A stretch of DNA of 61,412 bases from an uncultured Methanomicrobiales archaeon (GTDB lineage Archaea > Halobacteriota > Methanomicrobia > Methanomicrobiales > Methanospirillaceae), in the NCBI GenBank assembly GCA_903926075.1, contig CAIYHQ010000052.1:1-61412 (forward strand), read 5' to 3'. The notes beneath the pieces are model-generated. The model was not told the origin of the DNA and did no database searches. It saw only the letters and a list, made by a program, of their open reading frames with translations. The translations under genes were made by a program, and so were the position numbers. Shown here piece by piece: positions 8,795 to 17,533 of this stretch (positions are counted from its first letter, which is position 1; every line of letters begins with the position of its first letter).

Positions 8795-8829
8795 AAATGT
8801 TTATCCGTGAGTGCGGTATACAGATACAT
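8795..8829 (+). promoter_or_regulatory. 5' flank of precursor peptide 2, shared with precursor 1
   Basis: The word aaatg at 8795-8799 is followed by 30 bases to the ATG, the same spacing as before precursor 1 (4973-5007), with 17 of 30 matching positions. The segment tgtttat (8798-8804) is a possible TATA element. This shared flank supports choosing the ATG at 8830 over upstream GTG 8752. Confidence 0.35.
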
Positions 8830-8961
8830 ATGCCTATCGATAAAGATGTTTTACCTGAATATCAACCCCCACAAGTCACGAAGATTTATGACCTGAACAA
8901 GGGGAGCGGCGGGAGTATTGGTACTGAGTGTAATAACGGTTCTAATGACGTTAAAAGCTAA
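8830..8961 (+). CDS. Candidate RiPP precursor peptide 2
   Basis: A 43-residue peptide. Residues 5-16 (KDVLPEYQPPQV) are identical to precursor 1, followed by KI-x-DLN-x-GSG at the same positions. The core GSIGTECNNGSNDVKS has one Cys at 34 and keeps the C-x-N-G-S word of the first peptide. The frame is open from a GTG at 8752, which would add a Cys-rich N-terminal extension; alignment with precursor 1 favours the ATG at 8830. It lies between the ABC exporter and the third PqqD-like gene. Two precursors with a shared leader and different cores suggest one enzyme acting on several products. Confidence 0.75.
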   Translation: MPIDKDVLPEYQPPQVTKIYDLNKGSGGSIGTECNNGSNDVKS

Positions 8962-9067
8962 TCTTAAGACGGGATCAACGCTACCATCAATTCTGGTAAT
9001 ACAGTGATACAACAATTATAGGTGTATTATAGATGAATCACAAAAAATTTTTATTTTTTAGACGTCC

Positions 9068-9346
9068 ATGATCTCAGGTCGGGTTATTGTTAATCCTGAT
9101 ATATCATGCAGAGTCGAGTCTGATGACTATGCTCTCTTATTCAACCCTGACACCGATAATACAGTACTCATTGACCATTCAGGACTTTTAATCTGGAGAT
9201 TCATTGATGAGCCTAGGAGCATCAATGATATTATATCATATTTGAAGGGCTGTTTTTCAAACTGTCCTGACATTGATACCCTTGAGCAGGATATTATCAA
9301 ATATCTTAGTGACCTTATTCCTGAATTTGTTCTAGAGATCTTCTGA
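9068..9346 (+). CDS. Stand-alone PqqD-like (RRE) domain protein, copy 3
   Basis: A 92-residue PqqD-family protein with LLFNPDTDNTVLIDHSGLLIW as the signature region and a helical C-terminal half containing two Cys (CFSNC). It is more distant from the other two copies than they are from each other. Its stop overlaps the start of the kinase/peptidase fusion (the ATG at 9346 lies in the TGATG junction), so the two are translationally coupled. That suggests it delivers the leader to the fusion protein rather than to the radical SAM enzyme. No ribosome site precedes the ATG; an A/T-rich stretch about 20-25 bases upstream fits a leaderless mRNA. Confidence 0.82.
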   Translation: MISGRVIVNPDISCRVESDDYALLFNPDTDNTVLIDHSGLLIWRFIDEPRSINDIISYLKGCFSNCPDIDTLEQDIIKYLSDLIPEFVLEIF

Positions 9347-10893
9347 TGCAAAAAAATGTAATTTTTTCCTCACCCTTTTTCAGCCTTGGATTTGCAGACG
9401 GTCAGAAATTTATTCTTCATCCAACCGACAACCAGGCTGCAGAAATAGTCAACATGATGTCAGATGTGATGCATCTCTCACCAGGGACTGTCGGGCGGGA
9501 GATCTTTGTTTGTGTATCTGATAAAAAAGAGTTTCAGATTAACAACCTTAAAAATGGCGGGCCTTTGGTTTGCTGCCTCCTTCCAGGGACAAACCCAAAT
9601 ATTAGAGAAATTCAGATGTCCGAACTCGCAAGGTACATAGCTGCACAGATGATACCCGGCGGAGGTATGCTTATCCATGGTGGGCTTATAAGGCATGGGG
9701 GACAGGGATTTATTCTTGCTGCTCCGGGAGGGACAGGAAAAACAACCGCATGCAATCGGCTTCCAGAATCATGGGATGCATTGAGTGATGATGCTACCAT
9801 GGTCGTACAGACAGATGAGGGTAGATATCTTGCTCATCCATGGCCCACATGGAGCCGTTTTCTCGATGGTGGTTCGGGTGGAGACTGGAATGTTGAAGAG
9901 GCAGTGCCCCTCTCATCCATATTTTTCTTACAGCGTTCAGAAATTGATAATGTTGAGCCACTATCAAAGGTAAATGCAACTGCATTTCTCATGGAGTCAA
10001 TACGACAGGTTATGTTAACTCCAAGGATTGGAAAACTGCATTCTGATAGTATTGAAGCTATCCTGAAAATGAGTTTCCCTCATATAGAAAGACTAATACT
10101 GTCGATACCAGTCCAGATTCTTCAGATAAGTTTATCTGGGAATTATTGGGAAGGGATTTTTCAGAGTCTTAAAAAAACAGAAGTTCCAAAACATCCTGCT
10201 CCTTTATTTTCACAGATTAAGCATATAGATAAAAATAGTAACATATTTAATGACCAGAGCATTCCGGTTATTTATTCAGGCCCAAGCATGAATCCTTCCT
10301 TTTTGGATTCTGATCTTTTAGAGGTGGTTCCATATGGAAGGAGACCATTTAAGGTTGGAGATGTAATCTACTTTTTCTCTCCTGTCAAAGAGACCCATAT
10401 AATCCATAGAATTGTTAGCATATCTGAAAACGGAGTTCAGACACGAGGGGACAATAACCCTGCTCCTGACCCTGAACTTGTATTGCCAGGTGAAATTATA
10501 GGAAGAGTAATAGCGGTATCAAGAACATCCGGAACATGGAAAGTAACAGGTGGAACAAGCGGGAGGATTCTTCAGGCGTTTCTTCTGGCCCGGAAGTCAA
10601 TACTCGCTAAAATAGATTATATCATATTGAGTAAAAATCCAGTCGGAGTTTTTGTGCACATCATCAGATGTTGCTTCGCATATATAATGAGACCTAGATA
10701 TGTACTATTTTCTACACGATATTCATTTTTCTTAAAATTATACATAGGTAATCGTTTGATTGGAGATTACAATACCATTAGGATGACCTGGATGATCAGA
10801 TCACCATTCTCTCTTTTCATAGATAGAACTCAACTGCCCACATTAAAACCTCCTCTTCCGAAAATTAGATTTTTAAGGGAACTGGGTCATTAA
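9346..10893 (+). CDS. HPr kinase-like domain fused to an S26-type peptidase
   Basis: A 515-residue two-domain protein. Residues about 1-275 resemble HPr kinase-like proteins of RiPP loci: a Walker A loop APGGTGKTT at 126-134 (Lys132), then ALSDDATMV with the usual acidic pair. Residues about 305-400 look like an S26 signal-peptidase core: SGPSMNP with Ser314, GDVIYF, then H354 in HIIHR and D369 in RGDNN. That is the Ser/His/Asp set of archaeal/ER signal peptidases, without the bacterial Lys. There is no obvious membrane anchor in front of the peptidase. The C-terminal 115 residues are unassigned. Neighbours imply action on the precursor, for example phosphorylation or leader removal. The first half recalls ScmC of the cassette named SynChlorMet; that is from memory. 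Confidence 0.8.
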   Translation: MQKNVIFSSPFFSLGFADGQKFILHPTDNQAAEIVNMMSDVMHLSPGTVGREIFVCVSDKKEFQINNLKNGGPLVCCLLPGTNPNIREIQMSELARYIAAQMIPGGGMLIHGGLIRHGGQGFILAAPGGTGKTTACNRLPESWDALSDDATMVVQTDEGRYLAHPWPTWSRFLDGGSGGDWNVEEAVPLSSIFFLQRSEIDNVEPLSKVNATAFLMESIRQVMLTPRIGKLHSDSIEAILKMSFPHIERLILSIPVQILQISLSGNYWEGIFQSLKKTEVPKHPAPLFSQIKHIDKNSNIFNDQSIPVIYSGPSMNPSFLDSDLLEVVPYGRRPFKVGDVIYFFSPVKETHIIHRIVSISENGVQTRGDNNPAPDPELVLPGEIIGRVIAVSRTSGTWKVTGGTSGRILQAFLLARKSILAKIDYIILSKNPVGVFVHIIRCCFAYIMRPRYVLFSTRYSFFLKLYIGNRLIGDYNTIRMTWMIRSPFSLFIDRTQLPTLKPPLPKIRFLRELGH

Positions 10894-10955
10894 TATCACT
10901 ATTTTAAACGATTTACTCAGATATCAGGTTAAAAAAGACCCATTGGTATCCTGAC

Positions 10956-12188
10956 TCAAAGGTAATCAATAAAACTCCACCAGCGCCGGATATGGGCAAG
11001 GTAAGGATCCCAACTGCTTTCTGAACGTCGATATTCGATCATCAGATGCGAAGGAGGCAGGATAAAACGCCCACAATATTTCAGTTTCTCTACAAATCCG
11101 GGCAACCTTTTCAAACGGAGATGGAATACTGCGAGAAATGAGGTCTCCTGAATTGCAGCATACTTCCACATTCGTTCTTCCCATTCTGATGGAGAAGGCC
11201 ATGTCGAGAAATCGGAAAATTTTGAAGGTAAAGTATTTCCAGACCAGAGAATAGCTTCTTTGAGAGCAATCTCAACAGGAATTCGGGTATGATGTGTAAC
11301 TGAAGATCTTTCGAGGGATTTCCAGTCGTCATTTATAGTGAAATCCCGTATCAATCGTGAAATATCCACTATCCAGTCCAGTCGCCGGTGGTTATGAAGT
11401 ATAACATTGTGGAACACCAGGAACTGGAGATGATCTTCGGGATGCAGGGTATCAAAGATAAGATCTTTGGATTGGACATGAATTTTTCTTTTCAGGGAAT
11501 TATCTAACCAGTTTTCTGGAAAATATCCAAAGCCAAAGTCTGCCATCCAGTGAATTTCAACCATTACTCCGATTTTTTCAGGTAAAAATGCCTGGTGGTG
11601 GAACGCATAGCGGGAAATGTGGTATGTAAGGGCAGTACTGGAATACCCGAGTGTTCCCATCACCTTTTCACAATGTAAAAAATCATCTGGTCTAATTAGA
11701 AGATCGATATCAGTCGACTGGCGCATTGCCAGGTCAGGGTATATCGTTCTTCCAAGAGCTGGACCTTTGACCAGCAGAACTGGAATTCCTGCTTCCTGAA
11801 ACTTCAATAGGATCTGGCGAATCTGATCTCCCATAAAAATGTTTCGGGCTGTACCTGCAAAGAGGGCATTTTTAAAAACAGACAGGGTTTTTTCAGGTGG
11901 CTGGAACTCTTTATGCCATGACAAAATATGCGAAGCTATGAAGGGAATTATCAAATGCGAACCAATAATTTTGATAAAATCATCCCATTCTTCAGGTCCG
12001 CACATCGGAGGCGTACAGGGAATATCTCTTATCGCACCGATCAAGTAAATAATGAGATCGTCACGGATTGAAAAAAGTGCATTGGGTGGATTTCCCATTA
12101 GTGGGTAATTTGCATGCCATTTTTGAATAAAGGCAGGTAATGTGGTGAGATCATCAGGCTGCGCATGTGATTCAAAAACAGTTTTCAT
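10956..12188 (-). CDS. PF14907-type nucleotidyltransferase-fold protein
   Basis: A 410-residue protein of the NTP_transf_5 family. The core LLVKGPALGRTIYPDLAMRQSTDIDLLIRPDDF carries the D-x-D pair (DID) expected for nucleotidyltransferase metal binding and the K-G upstream of it. Members are common beside PqqD-like and HPr-kinase-like genes in lasso-peptide and other RiPP loci and in polysaccharide loci, with unproven substrates. It converges on the fusion gene and is transcribed from the tRNA side. The region between the stops (10894-10955) has no further gene. It may add a nucleotide to the peptide or to a sugar; this is inference. Confidence 0.85.
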   Translation of the reverse strand: MKTVFESHAQPDDLTTLPAFIQKWHANYPLMGNPPNALFSIRDDLIIYLIGAIRDIPCTPPMCGPEEWDDFIKIIGSHLIIPFIASHILSWHKEFQPPEKTLSVFKNALFAGTARNIFMGDQIRQILLKFQEAGIPVLLVKGPALGRTIYPDLAMRQSTDIDLLIRPDDFLHCEKVMGTLGYSSTALTYHISRYAFHHQAFLPEKIGVMVEIHWMADFGFGYFPENWLDNSLKRKIHVQSKDLIFDTLHPEDHLQFLVFHNVILHNHRRLDWIVDISRLIRDFTINDDWKSLERSSVTHHTRIPVEIALKEAILWSGNTLPSKFSDFSTWPSPSEWEERMWKYAAIQETSFLAVFHLRLKRLPGFVEKLKYCGRFILPPSHLMIEYRRSESSWDPYLAHIRRWWSFIDYL

Positions 12189-12195
12189 TTAAATA

Positions 12196-12211
12196 CCAAA
12201 AATAAAAAAAA
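12196..12211 (-). terminator. T-rich terminator after tRNA-Leu
   Basis: On the minus strand the tRNA is followed at once by a T-rich tract (cattttttttattttt), typical of archaeal T-run termination. It also forms the leader of the nucleotidyltransferase gene starting at 12188. Confidence 0.5.
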
Positions 12212-12294
12212 TGCGAGGGAAGGGATTCGAACCCTTGAACTCCTGCGAGAACCGCTCTTGAGGCGGTCACCTTTGGCCTCTTGGTTACCCTCGC
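12212..12294 (-). tRNA. tRNA-Leu (anticodon CAA)
   Basis: An 83-nt tRNA on the minus strand. The acceptor stem gcgaggg pairs with ccctcgc, followed by discriminator A. The anticodon arm ccgc-ctcaaga-gcgg gives anticodon CAA for UUG. A long variable arm (class II) and the T-arm with ttcgaat are present. CCA is not encoded. No intron is seen. It borders the RiPP-like region. Confidence 0.93.
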
Positions 12295-12388
12295 AAAAGA
12301 GAGAGGCATGAAAAGGTGGTTAACCCGCAAAGTACCTTACACCTTCTCTTTTCTCTTCCACTTAATCTCTCGCATCATTATCAGTTAA

Positions 12389-13555
12389 TCATTTTTGTCC
12401 GGCTATTTCAGATAAGGTATCAGCAAAGATCTGTACCTCTTCAACATCATTATAACATCCGACAGATGCCCTTACTGTCCCGGTATTCGAGAGCGAGCGT
12501 GCAAGTGGCTCCGCACAGTGCATCCCACTTCTTACACATATCTTTGCACGGTCATCAAGTTCGCGGGCAAGCGCATTGGGAAGCCATCCTTCAAGATTAA
12601 AAGAAACAACCGGACTGCCTTTTGGGCTGTAAACGGTCACTCTCTCAATCCCTGATATCAGGTCCCACATCTTTTTCCCAAGATTTAGCTCATGTGAGTG
12701 AATCAGTGGAACAGTAAGCTCATTTACAAGTTCAATTGCACGGCCAAGTCCGATAACTCCTGGTATATTCGGAGTCCCGGGTTCATACTTCGCAGGGGGT
12801 GGCAGGAGGTCTACTTCTTCAAGAGTGACTTTCTCAACCATTCCACCACCATGGAGTGAACATGAAAGGCTCTCATTATCTTTCATATAAAGTGCCCCGG
12901 TCCCTTGTGGCCCTAAAAGACCTTTATGGCCCGGTATTGCAAGATAGTCAATAAATGAGGTTTTAATTGGGATATGCCCTACTGCCTGTGCTCCATCAGA
13001 TATGAAAGGAATACCTGCATCATGAGCTATCTTTGCTATAGCCTCAATAGGCTGAATTGTCCCAAGTATATTTGGCATCCAGGTAACAGCGACAATTTTC
13101 GTCTTCTTTGTTATCAGTTCGGCCACACTTTCAGGGGTTATGTAACCTTCTTTGTGAGGGGCAACCTTTACCTTGACACCCTGGTTCCGAAGAGCCATCC
13201 AGGGGAGCATATTTGAATGATGATCAAGCACTGTAGTTATAACTTCATCGCCTTTTTTCCAACAAAGGCCCCTCGCGACCATGTTTATTGCTTCTGTTGT
13301 ATTCCTTGTAAAAACAAGGTTCTCTCTAGGAACTTCGAGAAACTTCCCCAGGAGATCCCTAGTCTCTTCATACTTTTCTGTAGTCCTGCGTGCAAGGTGA
13401 TGGGCACCTCTACCGTGGTTTGCGGCGTATTCATAAAAATACTCTACCATCGCTTCAACGGAACGTTTTGGGGTCTGAGATGTGGACGCACTGTCCAGAT
13501 AGACACATTTTCCAAGTATTGGAAATTCAGCCCGCAATTTTTTAAGATCATACAT
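12389..13555 (-). CDS. SufS-like cysteine desulfurase (class V aminotransferase)
   Basis: A 388-residue PLP enzyme. The PLP lysine is K211 in IPGHKGLLGPQGTG. The catalytic Cys347 sits in RSGMHCAEP, the SufS/CsdA form. It would release sulfane sulfur from cysteine for Fe-S clusters or thio-modification. Some archaeal homologues have other cysteine or selenocysteine lyase roles. There is no SufE/SufBC next to it. It starts 48 bases after the polymerase gene stop on the same strand. A run cgagggaga lies 10 to 15 bases ahead of the ATG. A possible hairpin (aaggtg...cacctt, about 12315-12346) follows downstream of the stop, before the tRNA. Confidence 0.9.
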   Translation of the reverse strand: MYDLKKLRAEFPILGKCVYLDSASTSQTPKRSVEAMVEYFYEYAANHGRGAHHLARRTTEKYEETRDLLGKFLEVPRENLVFTRNTTEAINMVARGLCWKKGDEVITTVLDHHSNMLPWMALRNQGVKVKVAPHKEGYITPESVAELITKKTKIVAVTWMPNILGTIQPIEAIAKIAHDAGIPFISDGAQAVGHIPIKTSFIDYLAIPGHKGLLGPQGTGALYMKDNESLSCSLHGGGMVEKVTLEEVDLLPPPAKYEPGTPNIPGVIGLGRAIELVNELTVPLIHSHELNLGKKMWDLISGIERVTVYSPKGSPVVSFNLEGWLPNALARELDDRAKICVRSGMHCAEPLARSLSNTGTVRASVGCYNDVEEVQIFADTLSEIAGQK

Positions 13556-13603
13556 TAATTCTTCAGTCTCCCTCGTATGAAGTATTCACAATTGTGAGTT
13601 TAT

Positions 13604-16600
13604 CTACATAAAATCTGCGAGTCCCAGCTGTTGTTCCTTTGGTTGCCCAAAGGTAGATTCAATAGCGAGAAGTATCACTTCAACCCTTTGTTTCGTATAG
13701 AGCGAAACCTTGTATTTTGTACAGATATCGCGTGACATCTCAAGATATTTTTTAACCGACCCTTCATGTACAGTAGGTATGATATTTCCGTTGCATTTTG
13801 AACATTTTCCTGCAAGAGGGACCCTCCTGTAACTTGTGTTACATTTAGAACAGCGAAACTTCTGCTTTGAGAATGCTGAAAGGTTGCCCATAAGATCGCG
13901 GATAAAATGCGTGTTAAGAACTCTTTCTGCAACATCATCTACATCTACAGCCCGGATTTTCTCGGCAAGCGAAAGCTCAGCCTCAAGTTTCTCAAGCATT
14001 GACTCCATCTGGGTATACATCGATTCTTTTGGACCGAGCGAAATATCTGACGTCTCATGAGTATACGAGAAACCTTCAACGGACTCCGGTTTACCAAGCC
14101 TGTGATCAACACGATCAATCAGAGCCTCAACATCTTTTGGATGGGCGTAAAGAAGGGCTTTTTTGTAAAGTTCAAGTGGGTAAAACCTGCATACATCAAT
14201 ATTATGGCTCTCTTTGTCGATCTCTTTTGGATCTATACGGGTTGTGAGCACAAGGGGAGCATCCATAAGCCCGCCACGCGTTTCAGGCAGAAATGCCCTT
14301 GAGAAGTTAAGGAGCCCGTCGAGGAGCAGCATAATACAGTCCTCGTCGCCGTCACACTGGCCGGTAAATACCCCGTTAGCAAGAACTGTATGTTCTTCTG
14401 CAACAGTCAGGCAAAACACCCTCTCCTCTGTTGCCGGTACTATTTCTCTCTTTTTTATACGATCAGAGATTACTGCATTTCCCACAAAAACCGGAACTGA
14501 ATCCCCTTCATTCACTTCGATTGCCCGGACTTTCCTAAGGTAACTGAGATCCCACACAAGCATGGCATGGTCAGGTGTGACAATAAGCACATTCCCCCTG
14601 CCGGTCTCAAACCTGTACAGTCCTTCCGGTGCTTTATGTACTGAAACCGAGGTTATTCGCCTGATATGCACAATACCGCCGGTATCGACTGTCCGGGTAT
14701 AGTATGGACGGACCGGGTCTGAATAATATGTACCGAGCCGGTCTAACCCGGGCCTCGCAAGATCAAAGTTCTCAAGCACGAACCTGCGGATCTGGATTTT
14801 TTTCCAGACAGAACCATCATAGACTTCAATTTCGGTATCTCCAAAAAAACAGTTCCTTCGTTTTGCAGCATGAAAGAAAGGGTGGGCATAACCGACGTTA
14901 GCAGTACAAAAACCGATAATACGTGATAAAACTCCTGCACTTGTATGTGGTGCAAGACCTATTACAAGGTGTCCAAGGAGGTCATCGCGGTTTTCCACGT
15001 TGTAAAATGGAGGGAGAGAGTAGACCTTTTCCAGAAGTTCATCAATAAAGTGGGCTACCTGAATCAGGTACTCGGCACAGTGATCCGAGAGAAGGATATC
15101 CTGTGTCCTAAGTTCAAGGACCTGGTCTTCATGTGTAAGTGGGACACCATCTGTATCCACCTCATATCCAAGGTTCAACAAGGTTTCTACCCGGACTCCC
15201 GTCTCTTTTGGAGTGAAATGTGTAAGAGGCAGATCGATCATATCATATCTGACAGTTCCATCTTTAAAGACATAGACCTCATGCTTTGCCCTTAAAATTC
15301 CTTTGCTGATATCCTCAACAGCCTTTTCACGAGAAGTAAGACCTTTAACACCCTTTACGAGCGGTACCATCTCCTCTCTGAACCCAAGTTTTTCCATTAT
15401 AGAGAGATATTCAGATTTAAGGTTGAAGATTAGGTTCTGACTTGAAGAGAGAGGAATTCCACACAGATCACAAGTTTCACCTCTCCCTTCCCTGCCACAC
15501 TTCTGGCAGCTGAAAACAGGGTCAGTATGAGAATTACAATCACACAGATTTCTGAATGTAATTTTTCCGCATGAAGGACACCTCCTGCGTCCTGTCTGGA
15601 TGGTAAGAGTGCCTCCGTCTTTCAAAACATTAGTGGTGAAGGTCTTTGCCTCCTGAAATGATCTCCTCGAACCTCCTGCTTCACCAAGTGGAAAGAGGAC
15701 ATGTGGTGGAGGGTTCATCTTTCGTGGCCTGGATTTTCCAGGTCTCCCCATTCTTCCGCCAATCCTGGTCCCTGATTTTGAACGGAGTTTTATTCCTGAA
15801 AGTTCAGTGATATAGAGTAGAGGATCAGATTCACTTGTAGGGGGGAGGGATCTTCTTTGATTTAAATTTCCATTAAGACCAAGACACTCAAGAAATACAA
15901 TATAATTACTTATACAGATCTTGTCTACTGAGATAGTATGAGGCAAAAGGATCTCTTCAATAATTTCCTTGATATCCCGTTCATAAGGGAGTATTAACGT
16001 ATTACCTTCCAATTTCCCTTTTTCTGAAACAAACGAGTGCAGGGACTGTATTTGCTCAATCGTTAGATCGTCCCAGAGATATGTATAGTCAGGGTGAAGA
16101 TAGCCACCATTTTTAGTAAGAGCGAGTGCAGCTTCTTCAGTTTCAGGCTGCTCACCTTCACACTCCTGACTCCACCATTCATGGCAGTATACAGAGGGTA
16201 CTAAAGGATGGTTATTCTCAAGAAATTCCCCAAAACTGATAAGTAATTCCCCTACATCAAGAATGCACTCAACATTACCGGAAATTTCCTTTGCAGACTT
16301 CGGGTCATCAACTCTCCTGACCTCTCCTCCCTTGAGCCTCACGGTGGGACCCTCAATAGAATCAACAGGAACTATCCCTGCTGCTTTTCCGGGCCTCTCT
16401 ATCTTCATCTGAGTCCCTACTGCAAGAAAGTCTCCAAGAATATGCATGGTTGCCGGGTTCAGCCCAGCTGCCGCATATCCTGTATTGCGTGACCGGCCAT
16501 ACCTGAGCCGGAAACCACCTTTTCTCATGGGATATGCAAAAACCGGCCTCCCACCGATGAGATCATCAAGGTACTTGTATTTCGGTTTGATTGAGACCTT

Positions 16601-17458
16601 CTCATCACTTCCGGCAGGCATTGCCCCTGCAACAAATGTGTCAAGCCAGTCCCAACCGTCGAGGCCAAGCTTTTTCACATGTTTCTGAACTTTTGGCGCT
16701 TTTAGTGCAATCCCTTCGCCTATTACGAGAGCCATTCCTCCCCTGATTGCATTTGTCTCTACCCTGGCAAGGTCCCGGTAACCACTGACCTCTGCCTTTT
16801 CAGTCCCTTCTCCATCTACACAGACCGGACAATTTCTTACAATCAGGCGGATTTCATCATCATTTGGGAGATACTGGAGTTTTGTTACGGTATTGTATTG
16901 TTTGATCTCCTCAATGTAACGCTCGACTTCTTCATCACGCGGTTTATATGCAGCAAGGCCAAGACCCCGGCGCACATAATCACCCACTAGCACTGACAGA
17001 GCCTGTGCAGTACCACCTGCACTCCGTATGGGTCCGGCATAAAAAATCTTCAGATATTCAGTCCCATCGTCATTTTTACCCAGGCTTACCTTTGCTATTC
17101 CTTCCGTCGGAGCTGCTACTACTCCTTCTGTCAGAATTGCCATTGCCGTCCTTATAGCATGGTCAAGGGTCTCAACTGTTGAGGTGCTCCCAAACCTCCT
17201 TGCAACAAAATCATCCCCTATCCGGAGTGCAACTTCTTCGCGGGAGATAGTTGCTTCAAGTTCCCTGATACGGGCCGATATACCTTTAATTCCAAGAAGT
17301 GCCTCAACTCTGTCTGCAAGGTCAGTCGCAACAGGTATTTCAACTTCCGTACGTGGGTCAAGTCCTCTGGACCGGGCTGATTTTGCAACAGAATACGCAG
17401 CATCCAACCCAATATTGAGTCTCTTCTGATACCCAACCATAGACTCTGACCAATCCAT
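13604..17458 (-). CDS. polC: DNA polymerase II (family D) large subunit DP2, with intein
   Basis: The catalytic subunit of the euryarchaeal replicative D-family polymerase, partner of DP1 encoded at 54102. The frame is open to 17506 (1300 residues), but the family N-terminus starts at the Met in [14 protein letters not shown], so I use ATG 17458 (1284 residues, 1119 without the intein). Visible signs: KFRCSKCN and CSKCN zinc pairs near the C-terminus, further zinc-finger pairs CPSCGK, CQKCGR and CDLCG mid-protein, and the conserved block [24 protein letters not shown], which is split by the intein at CDGDED. That block holds catalytic Asp residues. A HEAT-repeat gene lies just upstream and a cysteine desulfurase downstream, all on the same strand. 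Confidence 0.97.
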   Translation of the reverse strand: MDWSESMVGYQKRLNIGLDAAYSVAKSARSRGLDPRTEVEIPVATDLADRVEALLGIKGISARIRELEATISREEVALRIGDDFVARRFGSTSTVETLDHAIRTAMAILTEGVVAAPTEGIAKVSLGKNDDGTEYLKIFYAGPIRSAGGTAQALSVLVGDYVRRGLGLAAYKPRDEEVERYIEEIKQYNTVTKLQYLPNDDEIRLIVRNCPVCVDGEGTEKAEVSGYRDLARVETNAIRGGMALVIGEGIALKAPKVQKHVKKLGLDGWDWLDTFVAGAMPAGSDEKVSIKPKYKYLDDLIGGRPVFAYPMRKGGFRLRYGRSRNTGYAAAGLNPATMHILGDFLAVGTQMKIERPGKAAGIVPVDSIEGPTVRLKGGEVRRVDDPKSAKEISGNVECILDVGELLISFGEFLENNHPLVPSVYCHEWWSQECEGEQPETEEAALALTKNGGYLHPDYTYLWDDLTIEQIQSLHSFVSEKGKLEGNTLILPYERDIKEIIEEILLPHTISVDKICISNYIVFLECLGLNGNLNQRRSLPPTSESDPLLYITELSGIKLRSKSGTRIGGRMGRPGKSRPRKMNPPPHVLFPLGEAGGSRRSFQEAKTFTTNVLKDGGTLTIQTGRRRCPSCGKITFRNLCDCNSHTDPVFSCQKCGREGRGETCDLCGIPLSSSQNLIFNLKSEYLSIMEKLGFREEMVPLVKGVKGLTSREKAVEDISKGILRAKHEVYVFKDGTVRYDMIDLPLTHFTPKETGVRVETLLNLGYEVDTDGVPLTHEDQVLELRTQDILLSDHCAEYLIQVAHFIDELLEKVYSLPPFYNVENRDDLLGHLVIGLAPHTSAGVLSRIIGFCTANVGYAHPFFHAAKRRNCFFGDTEIEVYDGSVWKKIQIRRFVLENFDLARPGLDRLGTYYSDPVRPYYTRTVDTGGIVHIRRITSVSVHKAPEGLYRFETGRGNVLIVTPDHAMLVWDLSYLRKVRAIEVNEGDSVPVFVGNAVISDRIKKREIVPATEERVFCLTVAEEHTVLANGVFTGQCDGDEDCIMLLLDGLLNFSRAFLPETRGGLMDAPLVLTTRIDPKEIDKESHNIDVCRFYPLELYKKALLYAHPKDVEALIDRVDHRLGKPESVEGFSYTHETSDISLGPKESMYTQMESMLEKLEAELSLAEKIRAVDVDDVAERVLNTHFIRDLMGNLSAFSKQKFRCSKCNTSYRRVPLAGKCSKCNGNIIPTVHEGSVKKYLEMSRDICTKYKVSLYTKQRVEVILLAIESTFGQPKEQQLGLADFM
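14357..14851 (-). other. Pol-II mini-intein (165 residues)
   Basis: The intein runs from Cys1 (residue 870 from the 17458 start) in [13 protein letters not shown] to Gln165 in NGVFTGQ, followed by extein Cys of CDGDED. Block A (CFFGDTEI), block B with TPDHAML (T..H), and block F/G with [21 protein letters not shown] are all visible. There is no LAGLIDADG endonuclease. The last residue is Gln instead of Asn, as known for other Pol-II inteins. It interrupts an essential active-site block of DP2, so it must splice for the polymerase to function. Confidence 0.92.
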
Positions 17459-17533
17459 ACCTAGCCTTTCCTTCGGGAGGGAATTTATCTTTATGGAATA
17501 TCCCATACGCAGTACTTGACAGAAAAAAGTAGA

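Noticed and set aside
8752-8829. N-terminal extension of the second precursor from GTG 8752
   Set aside because: The first precursor has no such extension, and the shared 5' flank and leader alignment point to ATG 8830.
12212-12294. tRNA-Leu as an integration site for the RiPP-like region
   Set aside because: No copy of the tRNA 3' end was noticed at the other side, and there is no integrase gene, so an attachment site cannot be supported.
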